Positions 43,202 through 51,904 of a DNA stretch of 64,000 nucleotides are shown one piece after another (the first letter of the stretch is position 1; every line of letters begins with the position of its first letter). The notes under the pieces were generated by a model. The model was not told where the DNA came from, did not search any database, and was given only the letters and a program-made list of their open reading frames with translations. Position numbers and translations under genes: made by a program. The stretch lies in NCBI GenBank assembly GCA_016794365.1, contig JAEUKB010000097.1, forward strand, positions 154,268 to 218,267. The letters are read 5' to 3'. Origin of the DNA: Myxococcales bacterium. GTDB taxonomy: Bacteria > Myxococcota_A > Polyangia > Palsa-1104 > JAEUJZ01.

Positions 43202-44275
43202 TTAGCCCAAATCCATGCTGGTAATGTTCCAGTGATCCTTGCCGTTTTGAGCGTTGTATGCAGGGGTACGTCCGAAGTCAGAGCCGACCGCCAGCACGAC
43301 TTTTCCAGCCAGTCCCGCGTTGGCGACTTCCGTCCAGATCAGATCGATTCCCTTGAGCAGAGAGCCCATCAGCGGAATGTGATTCTGATCGTGATTTCCG
43401 TGCGTATCGAAGCCACCGATCGACAGGTTGGCAGCCACCGCAAGTCCGGTCTTGAATCCAGCCACCGCAACCATCGCTTGACGCTGCAAGCCGTTCGATG
43501 CGGCATTCACCGCAGCTTGGGTCGGCAGCGCCGCAGCCAGTGCAGCCAGATCATTGGATGGATCACGCGCCAAGTACAGCTCTGCCTGACCGCGATGTAG
43601 TCGAGGAACCTTCGTTCCATCGCGCAGCGAAACCAGGCGATCGCGCTGAACTTGGTTTATGCGATTCCATGTCTCTTCGGTGTGATACAGAGACATCGGA
43701 TTCGCTGGATCGCGACGGTTCGGATACGCAATCCGCTGCGTCGTATCGATGTTGCCAAGACGCGTCAGGGAAGTCAGTCCTGCGGTCGCTTCGTAGCCAC
43801 CGTTTGAGATAAATCCGAGCGGATTTCCCGGTGTCTTTGCAGCCGCAAGCACCGCACCAAAGCCAGGATATCCTTCTGCTACGCGACCACTCCAGATCAC
43901 GCGCGTTCCGGTGTCGTGGTTGCCCGTAGTGGTGTCGATTCCGTTTATCACCAACAGCTCATTTTTGTACTTGGTGACAAAGTCAAACGGCTTCATTCCG
44001 TTTGCGCCAAAATCGACGGTGGCTGGCGGTGTCCGAAACGCGCCAATCTGCGCAATCTCGGACCCCTTAAACATCCGGTTGATGTTGACCGCACCATCGC
44101 TTCCTTTCGGATCGCAAAGGTAGGTCGGATCCCAACCACCGCTGGCGTGAATCATGATGTAGAACGGACCTCCGTAACGAGGTCCAGCCGCATACGCCGG
44201 ACGACTGAATGCGGTCGGAGCCATCACAGCGACCCCGCTGGTGGCGGCGAGCTTTAAGAAACTGCGACGATCCAT
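43202..44275 (-). pseudogene. DUF1501 Tat-exported protein, 5' part
   Basis: Starting at ATG 44275 (AGGAGGAGAG upstream), the 357-residue product has a twin-arginine signal (MDRRSFLKLAATSGVAVMA). It continues as a DUF1501 sulfatase-like-fold protein: HASGGWDPTYLCDPKG, the GFDTHGNHD metal-ligand region, VGSDFGRTP and GKDHWN. After WNITSM it adds only DLG and stops, lacking about 80 C-terminal residues that are found at 15.4-15.6 kb. The DHW metal residue is retained, so some function is conceivable, but the fold is incomplete. The upstream gene is its usual large secreted partner. Confidence 0.88.
43214..43231. repeat. Right 18-bp direct repeat (attR core)
   Basis: This is the second copy of CATGCTGGTAATGTTCCA. 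To its right lies the intact 5' part of the DUF1501 gene, to its left the integrase side of the island. Confidence 0.88.
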
Positions 44276-44301
44276 GGTGCTCTCCTCCTCTTCCTTTGGG
44301 A

Positions 44302-45366
44302 TTACTGGTACAGGTACTTCCAGTCCAACATCATGTACGTCACAACCGCCATCCACGACCGAACGGTGTAGAACTTATCGTCGGTGATGCCGATCATGTT
44401 CGCAGGCAGAGCCGCACCTGTGGTCTGATCCCAGCGACCTTGGCACTCATACGGCATCGCCGTGTTCTTGCTCTTGAGCAGCTCGCGATACGTCTCTAGG
44501 AACAGCGTGTATGTACGCTCGACTTCCGCATCCGTGATCTCAATCCGTTCACCCCAGAAGCGCTTGTGCAGGTGATGGATGTTCTTCTTGATGTTTTCCA
44601 CAGAGTTCGGAACCGCGAAGCCGTTTACGTCTTCGGGAACCTGGCTCACTTCGATGTAGGGGAACAGCACGCGCTCTGCCGCAGGCTTTAGGAAGTCCCA
44701 CGCAACCGCGCCGCACGACACTTCGTTTGCCATGCGCTGACCGACGTTGGCAATCAGTGCGTTCGGAGAAGTCAGGCGCTTCACCACGTTCTCTGAATCA
44801 ATTCCGCCGTACAGGATGTTGTAGTCCGTGGTCAGTGCATCGGCACGATCGCCACCGCGCACCCAGCGGATTCCTGATGTCGCTGGAATCTGTCGCGCCA
44901 TCGACTCTGGAGTCACCAGTCGTCCGGTTCCAAACGGCTCCATCTCACCGGCTTGCAGATCGCGCGCAGCATCGGTGCGATAGATCGGGCTCATGATCAG
45001 ACCCTTGAAGATTTCCTTTACGTTGTTGCCGCTGCTGGCAAACGCACCCAGGATGCTCTGGAAGATCCGATTCTGTTCTCGCCACGCTTTGACCTTGCCG
45101 TCAAAGTCGGGATCATCCGATGCCGGATACGCAAGCGGAGTCTGTCCAATCACTCCCTGATAGATGTTGGTCAGCGCCGACATCGCAAAGCGAGAGTCCG
45201 ACGTAAGCTGACCACCCAGCCACTGAAGTGCTTTCGGATACTGCGCGACGTTGTCCACCACGCGCGTACCAAAGCCCGGCTGCGGCATCTGGAGCGGCCA
45301 CGACAGATCCGGAATGAAGCGACCACTTCCATCCCACTTCTGGAACGTCAATGGGAGTCTCTGCAC
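44302..45366 (-). CDS. DUF1501-partner protein, probably N-terminally truncated
   Basis: About 354 residues are open from a GTG at 45366. The sequence SALTNIYQGVIGQTPL...FKGLIMSPIYRTDAARD...RLVTPESMARQIPATSGI resembles the C-terminal domains of the large secreted DUF1549/DUF1553-like proteins that usually precede DUF1501 genes. Those are much longer and start with a signal peptide. Here a plausible signal peptide (VGLRSLYGAVVLGLIPLP) lies just upstream in another frame (from 45454). The gene has therefore lost its N-terminal part or carries a frameshift near 45340. The family assignment is tentative. It ends 26 bases before the DUF1501 start. Confidence 0.6.
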   Translation of the reverse strand: MQRLPLTFQKWDGSGRFIPDLSWPLQMPQPGFGTRVVDNVAQYPKALQWLGGQLTSDSRFAMSALTNIYQGVIGQTPLAYPASDDPDFDGKVKAWREQNRIFQSILGAFASSGNNVKEIFKGLIMSPIYRTDAARDLQAGEMEPFGTGRLVTPESMARQIPATSGIRWVRGGDRADALTTDYNILYGGIDSENVVKRLTSPNALIANVGQRMANEVSCGAVAWDFLKPAAERVLFPYIEVSQVPEDVNGFAVPNSVENIKKNIHHLHKRFWGERIEITDAEVERTYTLFLETYRELLKSKNTAMPYECQGRWDQTTGAALPANMIGITDDKFYTVRSWMAVVTYMMLDWKYLYQ

Positions 45367-45559
45367 AGGACTCTGTTTCCGACGCTGGACCCAGAATTGA
45401 AGGAAGCGGAATCAAGCCAAGGACCACAGCTCCGTACAGACTCCGCAGCCCCACCCTGCGCGCGACCCCTAAGCAACCAAGGGAGTGCTGCGCTGCGGAC
45501 AGGTTCAGCGGATCGGATCACGATGAAGGAATCACCGCATTCCGTCACTCGCTCCGGAT

Positions 45560-47479
45560 CTAGGGAGACGCGGGCTTGGGCTCACTCTTTTTGCGAAGTC
45601 CATCGAGGCTGTTGGTGATGTCATTGACTTCCGCAAGGAGCTTGCTGAGCTGGGTCGATTCCTTGGGTGCGTTCGCCGGATCACTACAATACTCATACAG
45701 TGCATAGCCATTTACACCAAGCTTGACCGTACACTTTCCAAGCTCCACCAAGTTATCCAGAAGCTGACTTGGTCGTAGATTGATTGTCATCGAAAGAACC
45801 GGCATCAGCAGCTCATTGACCATTTGTGCATTGGTTGAGCTCCATTGATTTTCTTCAATGATCACCATCAGTCGTTCAAACGAAGAAACGGTTCTGAGAT
45901 AGCCGTTCAACTGCCTTCCCAGATTGGTCAACTGATCTAACTGTACTGTGACTTTGCTACGCAGATCTTCAATGTATTGTTGGCGCTTTTTCTTTTCAGC
46001 AGGATTCTTGATAGAGACAAGCGTCTCTTCCAACTCTGCCGCATCTTCGATCAGTTTTTGGGTTTGCTGAAGAAGCTTTTCATCACTGTCATTGGTCTTG
46101 GCGATCTTGGCCTGATATTCGATCAGATCTTTGCGAAGTGCTTTGACTGACTTCAGCTTCCCTTCGCCACCAGCCAAATCTTCCAGTGCAGCAAGTGGCT
46201 TATTTAGCTTGAAAACACCCAAGAAACTGCGACCTACATCATTCCAGTTTTCACGTTCTCCATTTGTCAAATACTGAACGGCTTTCACTGTAAGCTGCTT
46301 TTCCAAGACCTTGCGGACTGTCTCAATCTCACGAAAGAATGTGTAAATATCAGCAGCCAGTGTCAGGCTCTTCCGAATGGTGACGGCAACACCGACAGCA
46401 GCGCCGACACCCGTTGCGCCAGCTCCGACAGCGGTGACAATTCCACCAATCACACCAAAGGAACCAACCGCGATGCCAATCCCGGCCTTGATCGAGTAGC
46501 GACGCTTGACATAGTCTGCACGCGCATAAGCCATCCATTTTTCATGGACAGAGAGCATTCCTTCTCGCTGAAAATCAGCAGCAAACTTCTCCATCGCTTG
46601 CTCACAGCGCGTCAGGGCCTTGTCTGGTGTCAGCTTACTCGCGGCCAGATCGCTCTCACATTCTCGCAGCTTACTCTTCAGCACATTGAAGTGTTCCTGG
46701 AAGATCTCTGCGAGTCCAGATTGCATGATGTTCATCATCAGCTGCTGCTCTTTGGCCGTGCCTGCAATGGCCCCAAACAGCTCCAGCTGGGCGACGCTGT
46801 CTTCTGAGATGCGAATCCCTTGCGGGGTGGCAAAAAATCGACCTTCGCCTTCAAACTCCTGAAGCTCACCCGGAAGCCGATCTTTGGATTTGTCAGCATC
46901 AAAAATTCGCGCCAAGTGATACTCAGCAGCGACCCAGCGACCTTTGCTTAGCTTGCGCGGAACCAGGTTGATATCATTCAAAAATATCGCTTTGGGTTGC
47001 GTTTCAAGGATCGGACCAAAGGCGGACCAAAATGCCTCTGCGACATCTGGATGATTTGCCTTTTTCGTTATATACTCAGCAATTCCCTTGTCAAGGTTCG
47101 CTCTTGTCTTCGGTATATCGTATTTCAGTGTATCAATCGTTTCAAATCGAAACAGATCTGCATCACATGTAAACTCGCCATGGATGAACGGAACATCAAT
47201 TCCAGCGCTGACAACTTTTCCAAACGCCAATTTGAAGTAATCAGCATGAAGTCCATCTTTGTCATGCGAGTCAGAGCTTATCATCAAAATTGGCTGTTTA
47301 TCTTTTGCTGTCATCGAAAAGACAAAGTATCCTTTCTTGTATTTATTGCGAAGCTTTAACATCATATGATCACGAAGCTCTTCGAGATTCGCTGGTTCAC
47401 TCTTGAGTGGATTGACTTTCCAGAGAAAGGCAGCCGTTTTCTCAGAGATCGTATTCGCAATCGATCGTAGCTTTGGCAT
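45560..47479 (-). CDS. Unknown 639-residue protein with Gly-rich hydrophobic hairpin and coiled coils
   Basis: I recognise no family. I start at ATG 47479 with GGAG upstream. Residues about 350-400 form a Gly/Ala/Val-rich hydrophobic stretch (GIGIAVGSFGVIGGIVTAVG and following), flanked by long amphipathic helices and coiled coil. This architecture is seen in pore-forming helical toxins and in membrane-inserting effectors. The N-terminal 300 residues are mixed alpha/beta. Codon usage is more AT-rich than in neighbouring genes, with many AAA, ATT and CAA codons, suggesting separate acquisition. There is no signal peptide. It stands alone between host genes. Confidence 0.8.
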   Translation of the reverse strand: MPKLRSIANTISEKTAAFLWKVNPLKSEPANLEELRDHMMLKLRNKYKKGYFVFSMTAKDKQPILMISSDSHDKDGLHADYFKLAFGKVVSAGIDVPFIHGEFTCDADLFRFETIDTLKYDIPKTRANLDKGIAEYITKKANHPDVAEAFWSAFGPILETQPKAIFLNDINLVPRKLSKGRWVAAEYHLARIFDADKSKDRLPGELQEFEGEGRFFATPQGIRISEDSVAQLELFGAIAGTAKEQQLMMNIMQSGLAEIFQEHFNVLKSKLRECESDLAASKLTPDKALTRCEQAMEKFAADFQREGMLSVHEKWMAYARADYVKRRYSIKAGIGIAVGSFGVIGGIVTAVGAGATGVGAAVGVAVTIRKSLTLAADIYTFFREIETVRKVLEKQLTVKAVQYLTNGERENWNDVGRSFLGVFKLNKPLAALEDLAGGEGKLKSVKALRKDLIEYQAKIAKTNDSDEKLLQQTQKLIEDAAELEETLVSIKNPAEKKKRQQYIEDLRSKVTVQLDQLTNLGRQLNGYLRTVSSFERLMVIIEENQWSSTNAQMVNELLMPVLSMTINLRPSQLLDNLVELGKCTVKLGVNGYALYEYCSDPANAPKESTQLSKLLAEVNDITNSLDGLRKKSEPKPASP

Positions 47480-47822
47480 AGGATGGCGCTCCTGCTGATG
47501 CGGATTGTTCGTGTTGAGCAAACTAGTAAAAGCAATCAGCGTGCCAGTTCAGCAAGCTCAGGCACGATCCATCCATCGCGCAAAGCATCGAATAGAAAAC
47601 TAAATAGAGCGAGGAAGGAACGTCCAGCGTGTAGGTCAGAAGATCGGCTGCCTACGTAAGACCAGCGTGCGCAGCGTGTGCATAGATTTGCGCGTAGCGC
47701 TGTGCGCACAGTGCGCGCACACCTTCTACGCACGCAAGACAGACAGGATCACAGGACTTACAATGAGCATTGGCGCAACGTGCCGTTAGAACGCCTCACA
47801 AAGCCGTCATGAGGAGCTGCGA
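47480..47822. other. Intergenic region, no gene recognised
   Basis: Short Arg/Cys-rich frames exist but have no protein character. The section 47660-47720 is rich in alternating GTGCGC-type sequence. The last 37 bases contain a half-copy of the palindromic element described at 49520-49649. Confidence 0.5.
47786..47815. repeat. Half-copy of the attC-like palindromic element
   Basis: Thirty bases starting TTAGAACGCC and ending CCGTCATGAGGA match 49521-49550 at 26 of 30 positions. The block lies directly after the stop of the V4R-STAS gene. Confidence 0.75.
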
Positions 47823-48899
47823 TTAGTCTTTGTGAAGACGCTCTTGTTCGAGCCAGCGCATACAGGCTTTTAGACCGTCTTGCAGGTTGCGCAGCGTGTG
47901 AATGCGCGACAGATCGACACCGATTCCTACCATCGTCTGCGCCACCGCACTGTGAATGCCGGTGATGACTGCGCGCGCTCCCAATAGCTCGGCAGCACGA
48001 ATGATGCGGATCAGGTGCTCTGCGGTGTGCGTATCGACCAGCTCAATTCCGGTCAGATCCAAGATCGCGTAGCGAGCCCGCGCGCGCACGATCTCATCCA
48101 GCAGCCGCTGCATCAGCCGTACTGCGCGCTCACTGTCCAAAAATCCCATGAGCGGAACCGTCAGGACGCCATCCCACACCTGGATGATCGGTGCGTCGAT
48201 CTTGTTGAGCGTCTCTTCCTGTGTACGAAGCTGCGTCAGCGCCTCGCGCAGCTCGCTCTCTGCTTTTTGACGATCGCCGACCTCACGCTGAAGCTGTGCC
48301 AGCGCAGAAGTGAGATCCGCTGTGGTGGCTTTTCCTTCATCGATCAGCTGCTGAAGTCGATCCCCTACCGTGCGATCGGTCGGATGAATCTCAAACTCAT
48401 CACAGTCATCGCCGCGCGCTGAAAACTTGGTCTGTTCGGACCAGCACGGAACGCCAAACAAGCGCTGCGCCAGCCCAGTAAACTTGCCTGCGAGCATCGA
48501 GCTGCCCCAGCACACACCGAGCTGCTTCTGATAGATGCCCTCCCAGCTGTGGTGCGATCGCATCGTGAGCGCGCGCGCGGTCCGATCACAGCGCACCACT
48601 TCCCACGTTCCCCAGCCAGCCGCCGACGCAATGGGAGACATAGCCAGCATTCCTTCCTCAAACGTCGGCTGGGAGGAAATCACGTTCCAGTCATCGCTCA
48701 CGCTGTCTATTCCGCCCGACATCAGCAGCAGACAGAATCGCTCGGTTCCCACCATGCGCTGCATGCCCAGCATCAGTCCCGCAGCAGTGCTGGGAATCCA
48801 CATGCTGAGCGTCGGAATTCCCGCCCACAGATTCAGTCCCTTGTCCAGCTCCCAGCGGACTTCAAAGCCCGCAACCGTGACACTGACCGGCTCACTCAT
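47823..48899 (-). CDS. V4R-like sensor with C-terminal RsbR-type STAS domain
   Basis: This 358-residue cytosolic protein has an N-terminal ligand-sensing domain with the V4R features seen in the bilin operon: an SAAGWGTWEVVRCD turn, LGVCWGSSMLAGKFTGLAQ and a Cys hairpin ARGDDCDEFEI. A coiled-coil linker (about 195-240) leads to a STAS domain (APIIQVWDGVLTVPLMGFLDSERA...ILDLTGIELVDTHTAEHLIR...GIHSAVAQTM) typical of RsbR stressosome co-antagonists, with a Thr at the usual phospho-site. AGGAG precedes the ATG. The partner RsbS and RsbT genes are not in the window. Confidence 0.87.
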   Translation of the reverse strand: MSEPVSVTVAGFEVRWELDKGLNLWAGIPTLSMWIPSTAAGLMLGMQRMVGTERFCLLLMSGGIDSVSDDWNVISSQPTFEEGMLAMSPIASAAGWGTWEVVRCDRTARALTMRSHHSWEGIYQKQLGVCWGSSMLAGKFTGLAQRLFGVPCWSEQTKFSARGDDCDEFEIHPTDRTVGDRLQQLIDEGKATTADLTSALAQLQREVGDRQKAESELREALTQLRTQEETLNKIDAPIIQVWDGVLTVPLMGFLDSERAVRLMQRLLDEIVRARARYAILDLTGIELVDTHTAEHLIRIIRAAELLGARAVITGIHSAVAQTMVGIGVDLSRIHTLRNLQDGLKACMRWLEQERLHKD

Positions 48900-49068
48900 C
48901 TGCGTCTCCTGAACAGCGCAACAATCCCTTCCAGGGTATCGCTCAGAGCCCGTGAGGTAAACGCCTGATCTTGAGCAAGTGAATAGGAAGGATCGAAGGA
49001 CAGCGCACAAAAGGAACCGGATAGGAACCGCGTCTTTACATTCCCGGCAGCAACCTACCCGCGCGCAG

Positions 49069-49398
49069 CTAAAACTTTTTGAACACGAAGAAAACCGCGA
49101 GCGCAATGAAGCCGAAGCCGACCAGATAGTTCCAGCGCAGAGGCTCTTTGAGATACAGCACAGAGAACGCACAGAAGACCACCAAGGTGATGACCTCTTG
49201 CATCGTCTTAAGCTGTGCTGCGTTGTACACGCCGTGCCCGTAGCGGTTGGCGGGAACTTGCAAGCAGTACTCCACGAACGCGATGAGCCAGCTCACCATG
49301 ATCGCTTGCCACAGCGGGACGTTCTTGAACTTGAGATGTCCGTACCAGGCAAAGGTCATGAACACGTTGGACGCAAACAGCAAAAGGATGGTCTTCAT
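49069..49398 (-). CDS. DUF486 (DMT-superfamily) membrane protein
   Basis: This 109-residue protein has four transmembrane helices. It matches the DUF486 pattern: FASNVFMTFAWYGHLKF at the N-terminus, the conserved AFVEYCLQVPANRYGH loop, and QLKTMQEVITLVVFCAFSVLYL followed by LRWNYLVGFGFI. Function in the family is unknown. By size it resembles SMR-type small exporters. Confidence 0.92.
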   Translation of the reverse strand: MKTILLLFASNVFMTFAWYGHLKFKNVPLWQAIMVSWLIAFVEYCLQVPANRYGHGVYNAAQLKTMQEVITLVVFCAFSVLYLKEPLRWNYLVGFGFIALAVFFVFKKF

Positions 49399-49519
49399 CG
49401 ACGGTGGATCTCTTGGGACTTCAGCGTGTGTTGGGAACAGGAATTCCCGTGCAGCCTATCATGTGAAGCGCGCAGCGAGCGCGATTCCCTTGTACATCCT
49501 GTAGATGTTGTTCAGCGTT

Positions 49520-49649
49520 CTTAGAACGCCGAACGAAACCGTCATGAGGAACCCTGATTGCAAAGAGGAGGACCGGAGCGTACGCAAGTACGTGAGGACC
49601 GACGATGCAGCAAACGGGGTCCGCAATAGGTTTCGTTAGGCGTTCTTAG
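49520..49649. repeat. 130-bp palindromic element with attC-like ends
   Basis: The outer arms 49520-49540 and 49629-49649 pair at 19 of 21 positions. They contain GCCGAAC and GTTAGGC at the places of integron attC simple sites. A central perfect hairpin CGTAC-GCAA-GTACG lies inside. The stop codon of the minus-strand gene at 49646 is within the right arm. A half-copy lies at 47786. It could be an integron attC site, a MITE or a REP-type element. No integrase gene of the integron type is in the window. Confidence 0.7.
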
Positions 49650-50314
49650 TCCCACATCAGTCGGTAACAGACCTCTGTTTCGGATCGCAGCTCTCCGATG
49701 GCGCGTGCGCGCTTTCCACCTGCTGCATCGATGCCCGCACGCAGCGCTTCAGACATTCCGATCACATGAACGCTCGCGTACAGACAGGGTGGAGCAGTCA
49801 GATGTAGCTCGACTTCACGCGGACCCTGTACGACAACGCGCAGCAGCGATCCTTTGCGAAAGGACTCCCAGCGCTTTTCCATTCCGTAAAGCAGTCGCTC
49901 TGGAGAGATCACCAAGAACACCGCGCGATACAGCGGGGTCTGAAACAGCTTGCGATTCTGGCTGTAGACCCAGTCTCTGTAGCCGTTTAGATCGCGCGTT
50001 CCGAAGTGAACATCCAGCGTGGCCAGCATCAAGATGTTGAAGTGAACTTCAGGAACCCACATCGACACCGGAGGCAAGTGCTCAAGCAGCTTCCGAACGG
50101 ATGTGGGAAGCGGAACCTCGGGACCGATCGGACGTGAAGCCATCGCGTTGTGAATCAGCGACGCTTTGACCATGCACTCTGGATACGAGTCTGCGCCACG
50201 CGGAAGCCGCGAGAGGTAGCCGGTCACAGATGGAAGCGCAGCGGGCATAGACGCTCGATCAGTGTATCGCAGCACCTGCATCGGGGCTGCGGCTGCAATC
50301 GCATGGATCGCCAT
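49646..50314 (-). CDS. DUF2378-like protein
   Basis: This 222-residue product resembles the Myxococcus paralogous family TIGR02265/DUF2378, which has a heme-NO-binding-like fold. Visible similarities are TPLYRAVFLVISPERLLYGMEKRWESFRKGSLLRVVVQGPREVELHL, a GMSEALRAGIDAAGGKRA segment and a terminal CYRLMWD. I use ATG 50314, which lacks a clear ribosome site. The stop lies inside a palindromic element. Ligand and role are unknown. Confidence 0.65.
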   Translation of the reverse strand: MAIHAIAAAAPMQVLRYTDRASMPAALPSVTGYLSRLPRGADSYPECMVKASLIHNAMASRPIGPEVPLPTSVRKLLEHLPPVSMWVPEVHFNILMLATLDVHFGTRDLNGYRDWVYSQNRKLFQTPLYRAVFLVISPERLLYGMEKRWESFRKGSLLRVVVQGPREVELHLTAPPCLYASVHVIGMSEALRAGIDAAGGKRARAIGELRSETEVCYRLMWD

Positions 50315-50400
50315 CACGCAGAGTCTTTGACTACGCGCCGCTTTCAGTATGATGCCGCCTTCCTTGTACCCAGATATGGGGCAACCCGGAGGCACGCACG

Positions 50401-51873
50401 ATGAACCGATGGCTGACTGTTTCTCGATGGACGAGCGTGGGACGCTGGCTCGGGCTGTCCGCGCTGTGTATGGCGGCAGGCTGCGGCAGCGACGCGATGA
50501 AGATGGACGATCCAGGCGTCCAGAGCGATCCACTGACGGATCTCGATCGCTATGTCAAAGCCGATGACCCGAGCTATTCGTGGAAGCTGCGACAGACGGT
50601 CAAAGGAACTGGCTACACGGCGTATCTCATCGACATGAAGTCGCTGACGTGGCGCACCGCAGCGGAAGTGGATCGCACGCAGTGGCAGCACGATCTCACG
50701 ATCATCAAGCCAGACAACCTGACGCCGGGACCAGCGCTGCTGGCGATCTCAGGCGGAGACAACGGCAAGACGCCGCCGACCAAAGCGCCCGATGACATGG
50801 TGCAGATTGCGCGGAGCACAGGCTCGATCGTCATCGATCTGTCGCAGATCCCGAATCAGCCGCTCACCTTCAGCAATCACGACGGCAAGCCGCACGAAGA
50901 AGACGGAATCATCGCGTTTACCTGGGCGCAGGTGATGAAAAAAGGCGATCCAACCTGGTCGGCGCGCTTTCCGATGGTCAAAAGCTCGAAGCTGGCGATG
51001 GATACCGCGCAGGCGTTTCTGAAGAGCAGCGAGGGCGGAAACCTCAACATCGACAAGTTCATCGTGGCGGGAGCGTCGAAGCGCGGCTGGACGACGTGGC
51101 TGACGGCAGCGGTAGACTCGCGCGTTGCGGCGGCCATTCCGATCGTCATCGATGTCCTCAACGTCGAAAAGTTCATGATCCAGCACGCGGAAAGCTACGG
51201 CTTTTGGGCCAAAGCGCTCTACGACTATCACTACAACAAGATCACCGAGCACATCGGCACCCCCGAGATGGCGATGCTGATGAAAAACGAAGATCCGTAC
51301 ATGTTCCGCAAGCGGCTGACCATGCCGAAGTACGTGATCAACGCGACTGGCGATCAGTTCTTTTTGCCCGACGGCTCGCAGAACTACTGGGACGAGCTGC
51401 CGGGAGACAAGTACCTGCGCTATGTGCCAAACGCGGATCACTCGCTCGACGGAAGTGACGCGCTAGAGAGCGTGCTGGCCTACGTCATGGGCTTCCGCGA
51501 CGACAAGCAGCGTCCAACCTTTACCTGGAAGTTCGAGGGTGAAGATACACTGCGCGTCGAGACGAGCGACAAGCCGACCAAGGTTCAGCTCTGGCAAGCC
51601 ACCAATCCCAAAGGCCGTGACTTCCGCGTCGAGACGATTGGCAAGACCTGGAAAGCCAGCGATCTGACCGCGCAAGGAAACGGTGTCTACGTCGCCAAGG
51701 TCAGCAAGCCAGCCATGGGCTACACCGCGTTCTTCGTCGAGATGACCTATCCCAGCGGCCAGATTGTGCCGTACAAGTTTTCGACGCAGGTCCGAGTGAT
51801 TCCCGACGTTCGTCCGTTTGCGGGACAGAATCCGAAGACCACCAAGTATGAAGTCCCCGGACCGTCGATGTAA
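50401..51873 (+). CDS. PhoPQ-activated pathogenicity-related family lipoprotein
   Basis: This 490-residue protein has a lipobox MAAGC at about residue 25 and the PhoPQ_related (PqaA) fold, an alpha/beta-hydrolase relative. The nucleophile elbow is GASKRGW (about 220-226), flanked by the family stretches SYSWKLRQTVKGTGYTAYLIDM and TMPKYVINATGDQFFLPDGSQNYWDELPGDKYLRYVPNADHSL with the presumed Asp and His. GGAGG precedes the ATG. It is probably exported to the periplasm or surface as a hydrolase of unknown substrate. Confidence 0.92.
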   Translation: MNRWLTVSRWTSVGRWLGLSALCMAAGCGSDAMKMDDPGVQSDPLTDLDRYVKADDPSYSWKLRQTVKGTGYTAYLIDMKSLTWRTAAEVDRTQWQHDLTIIKPDNLTPGPALLAISGGDNGKTPPTKAPDDMVQIARSTGSIVIDLSQIPNQPLTFSNHDGKPHEEDGIIAFTWAQVMKKGDPTWSARFPMVKSSKLAMDTAQAFLKSSEGGNLNIDKFIVAGASKRGWTTWLTAAVDSRVAAAIPIVIDVLNVEKFMIQHAESYGFWAKALYDYHYNKITEHIGTPEMAMLMKNEDPYMFRKRLTMPKYVINATGDQFFLPDGSQNYWDELPGDKYLRYVPNADHSLDGSDALESVLAYVMGFRDDKQRPTFTWKFEGEDTLRVETSDKPTKVQLWQATNPKGRDFRVETIGKTWKASDLTAQGNGVYVAKVSKPAMGYTAFFVEMTYPSGQIVPYKFSTQVRVIPDVRPFAGQNPKTTKYEVPGPSM

Positions 51874-51904
51874 CGCACGCTAGCGATGAGAGCCTGCGCA
51901 GAAC

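Larger units (their letters stand above)
15589..43231. mobile_element. Integrative genomic island in a DUF1501 gene, about 27.6 kb
   Basis: The island is bounded by an 18-bp direct repeat lying within the two halves of one DUF1501 gene. A complete tyrosine recombinase gene (42010-43059) ends about 150 bases inside the right repeat, the usual place for an integrase next to its attachment site. The cargo includes an encapsulin operon, a peptidoglycan-active protein, a second tyrosine recombinase, a bilin operon and a nested kdp operon. No conjugation, replication or phage structural genes were seen, so it would need a helper for transfer. Excision at the repeat would restore an intact DUF1501 gene. 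An assembly error joining repeats is the main alternative. Confidence 0.8.

Noticed and set aside
47536..47733. Arg/Cys-rich open frame in the gap before the V4R-STAS gene
   Set aside because: No ribosome site, no motif, and the composition follows GCGC-rich alternating sequence.
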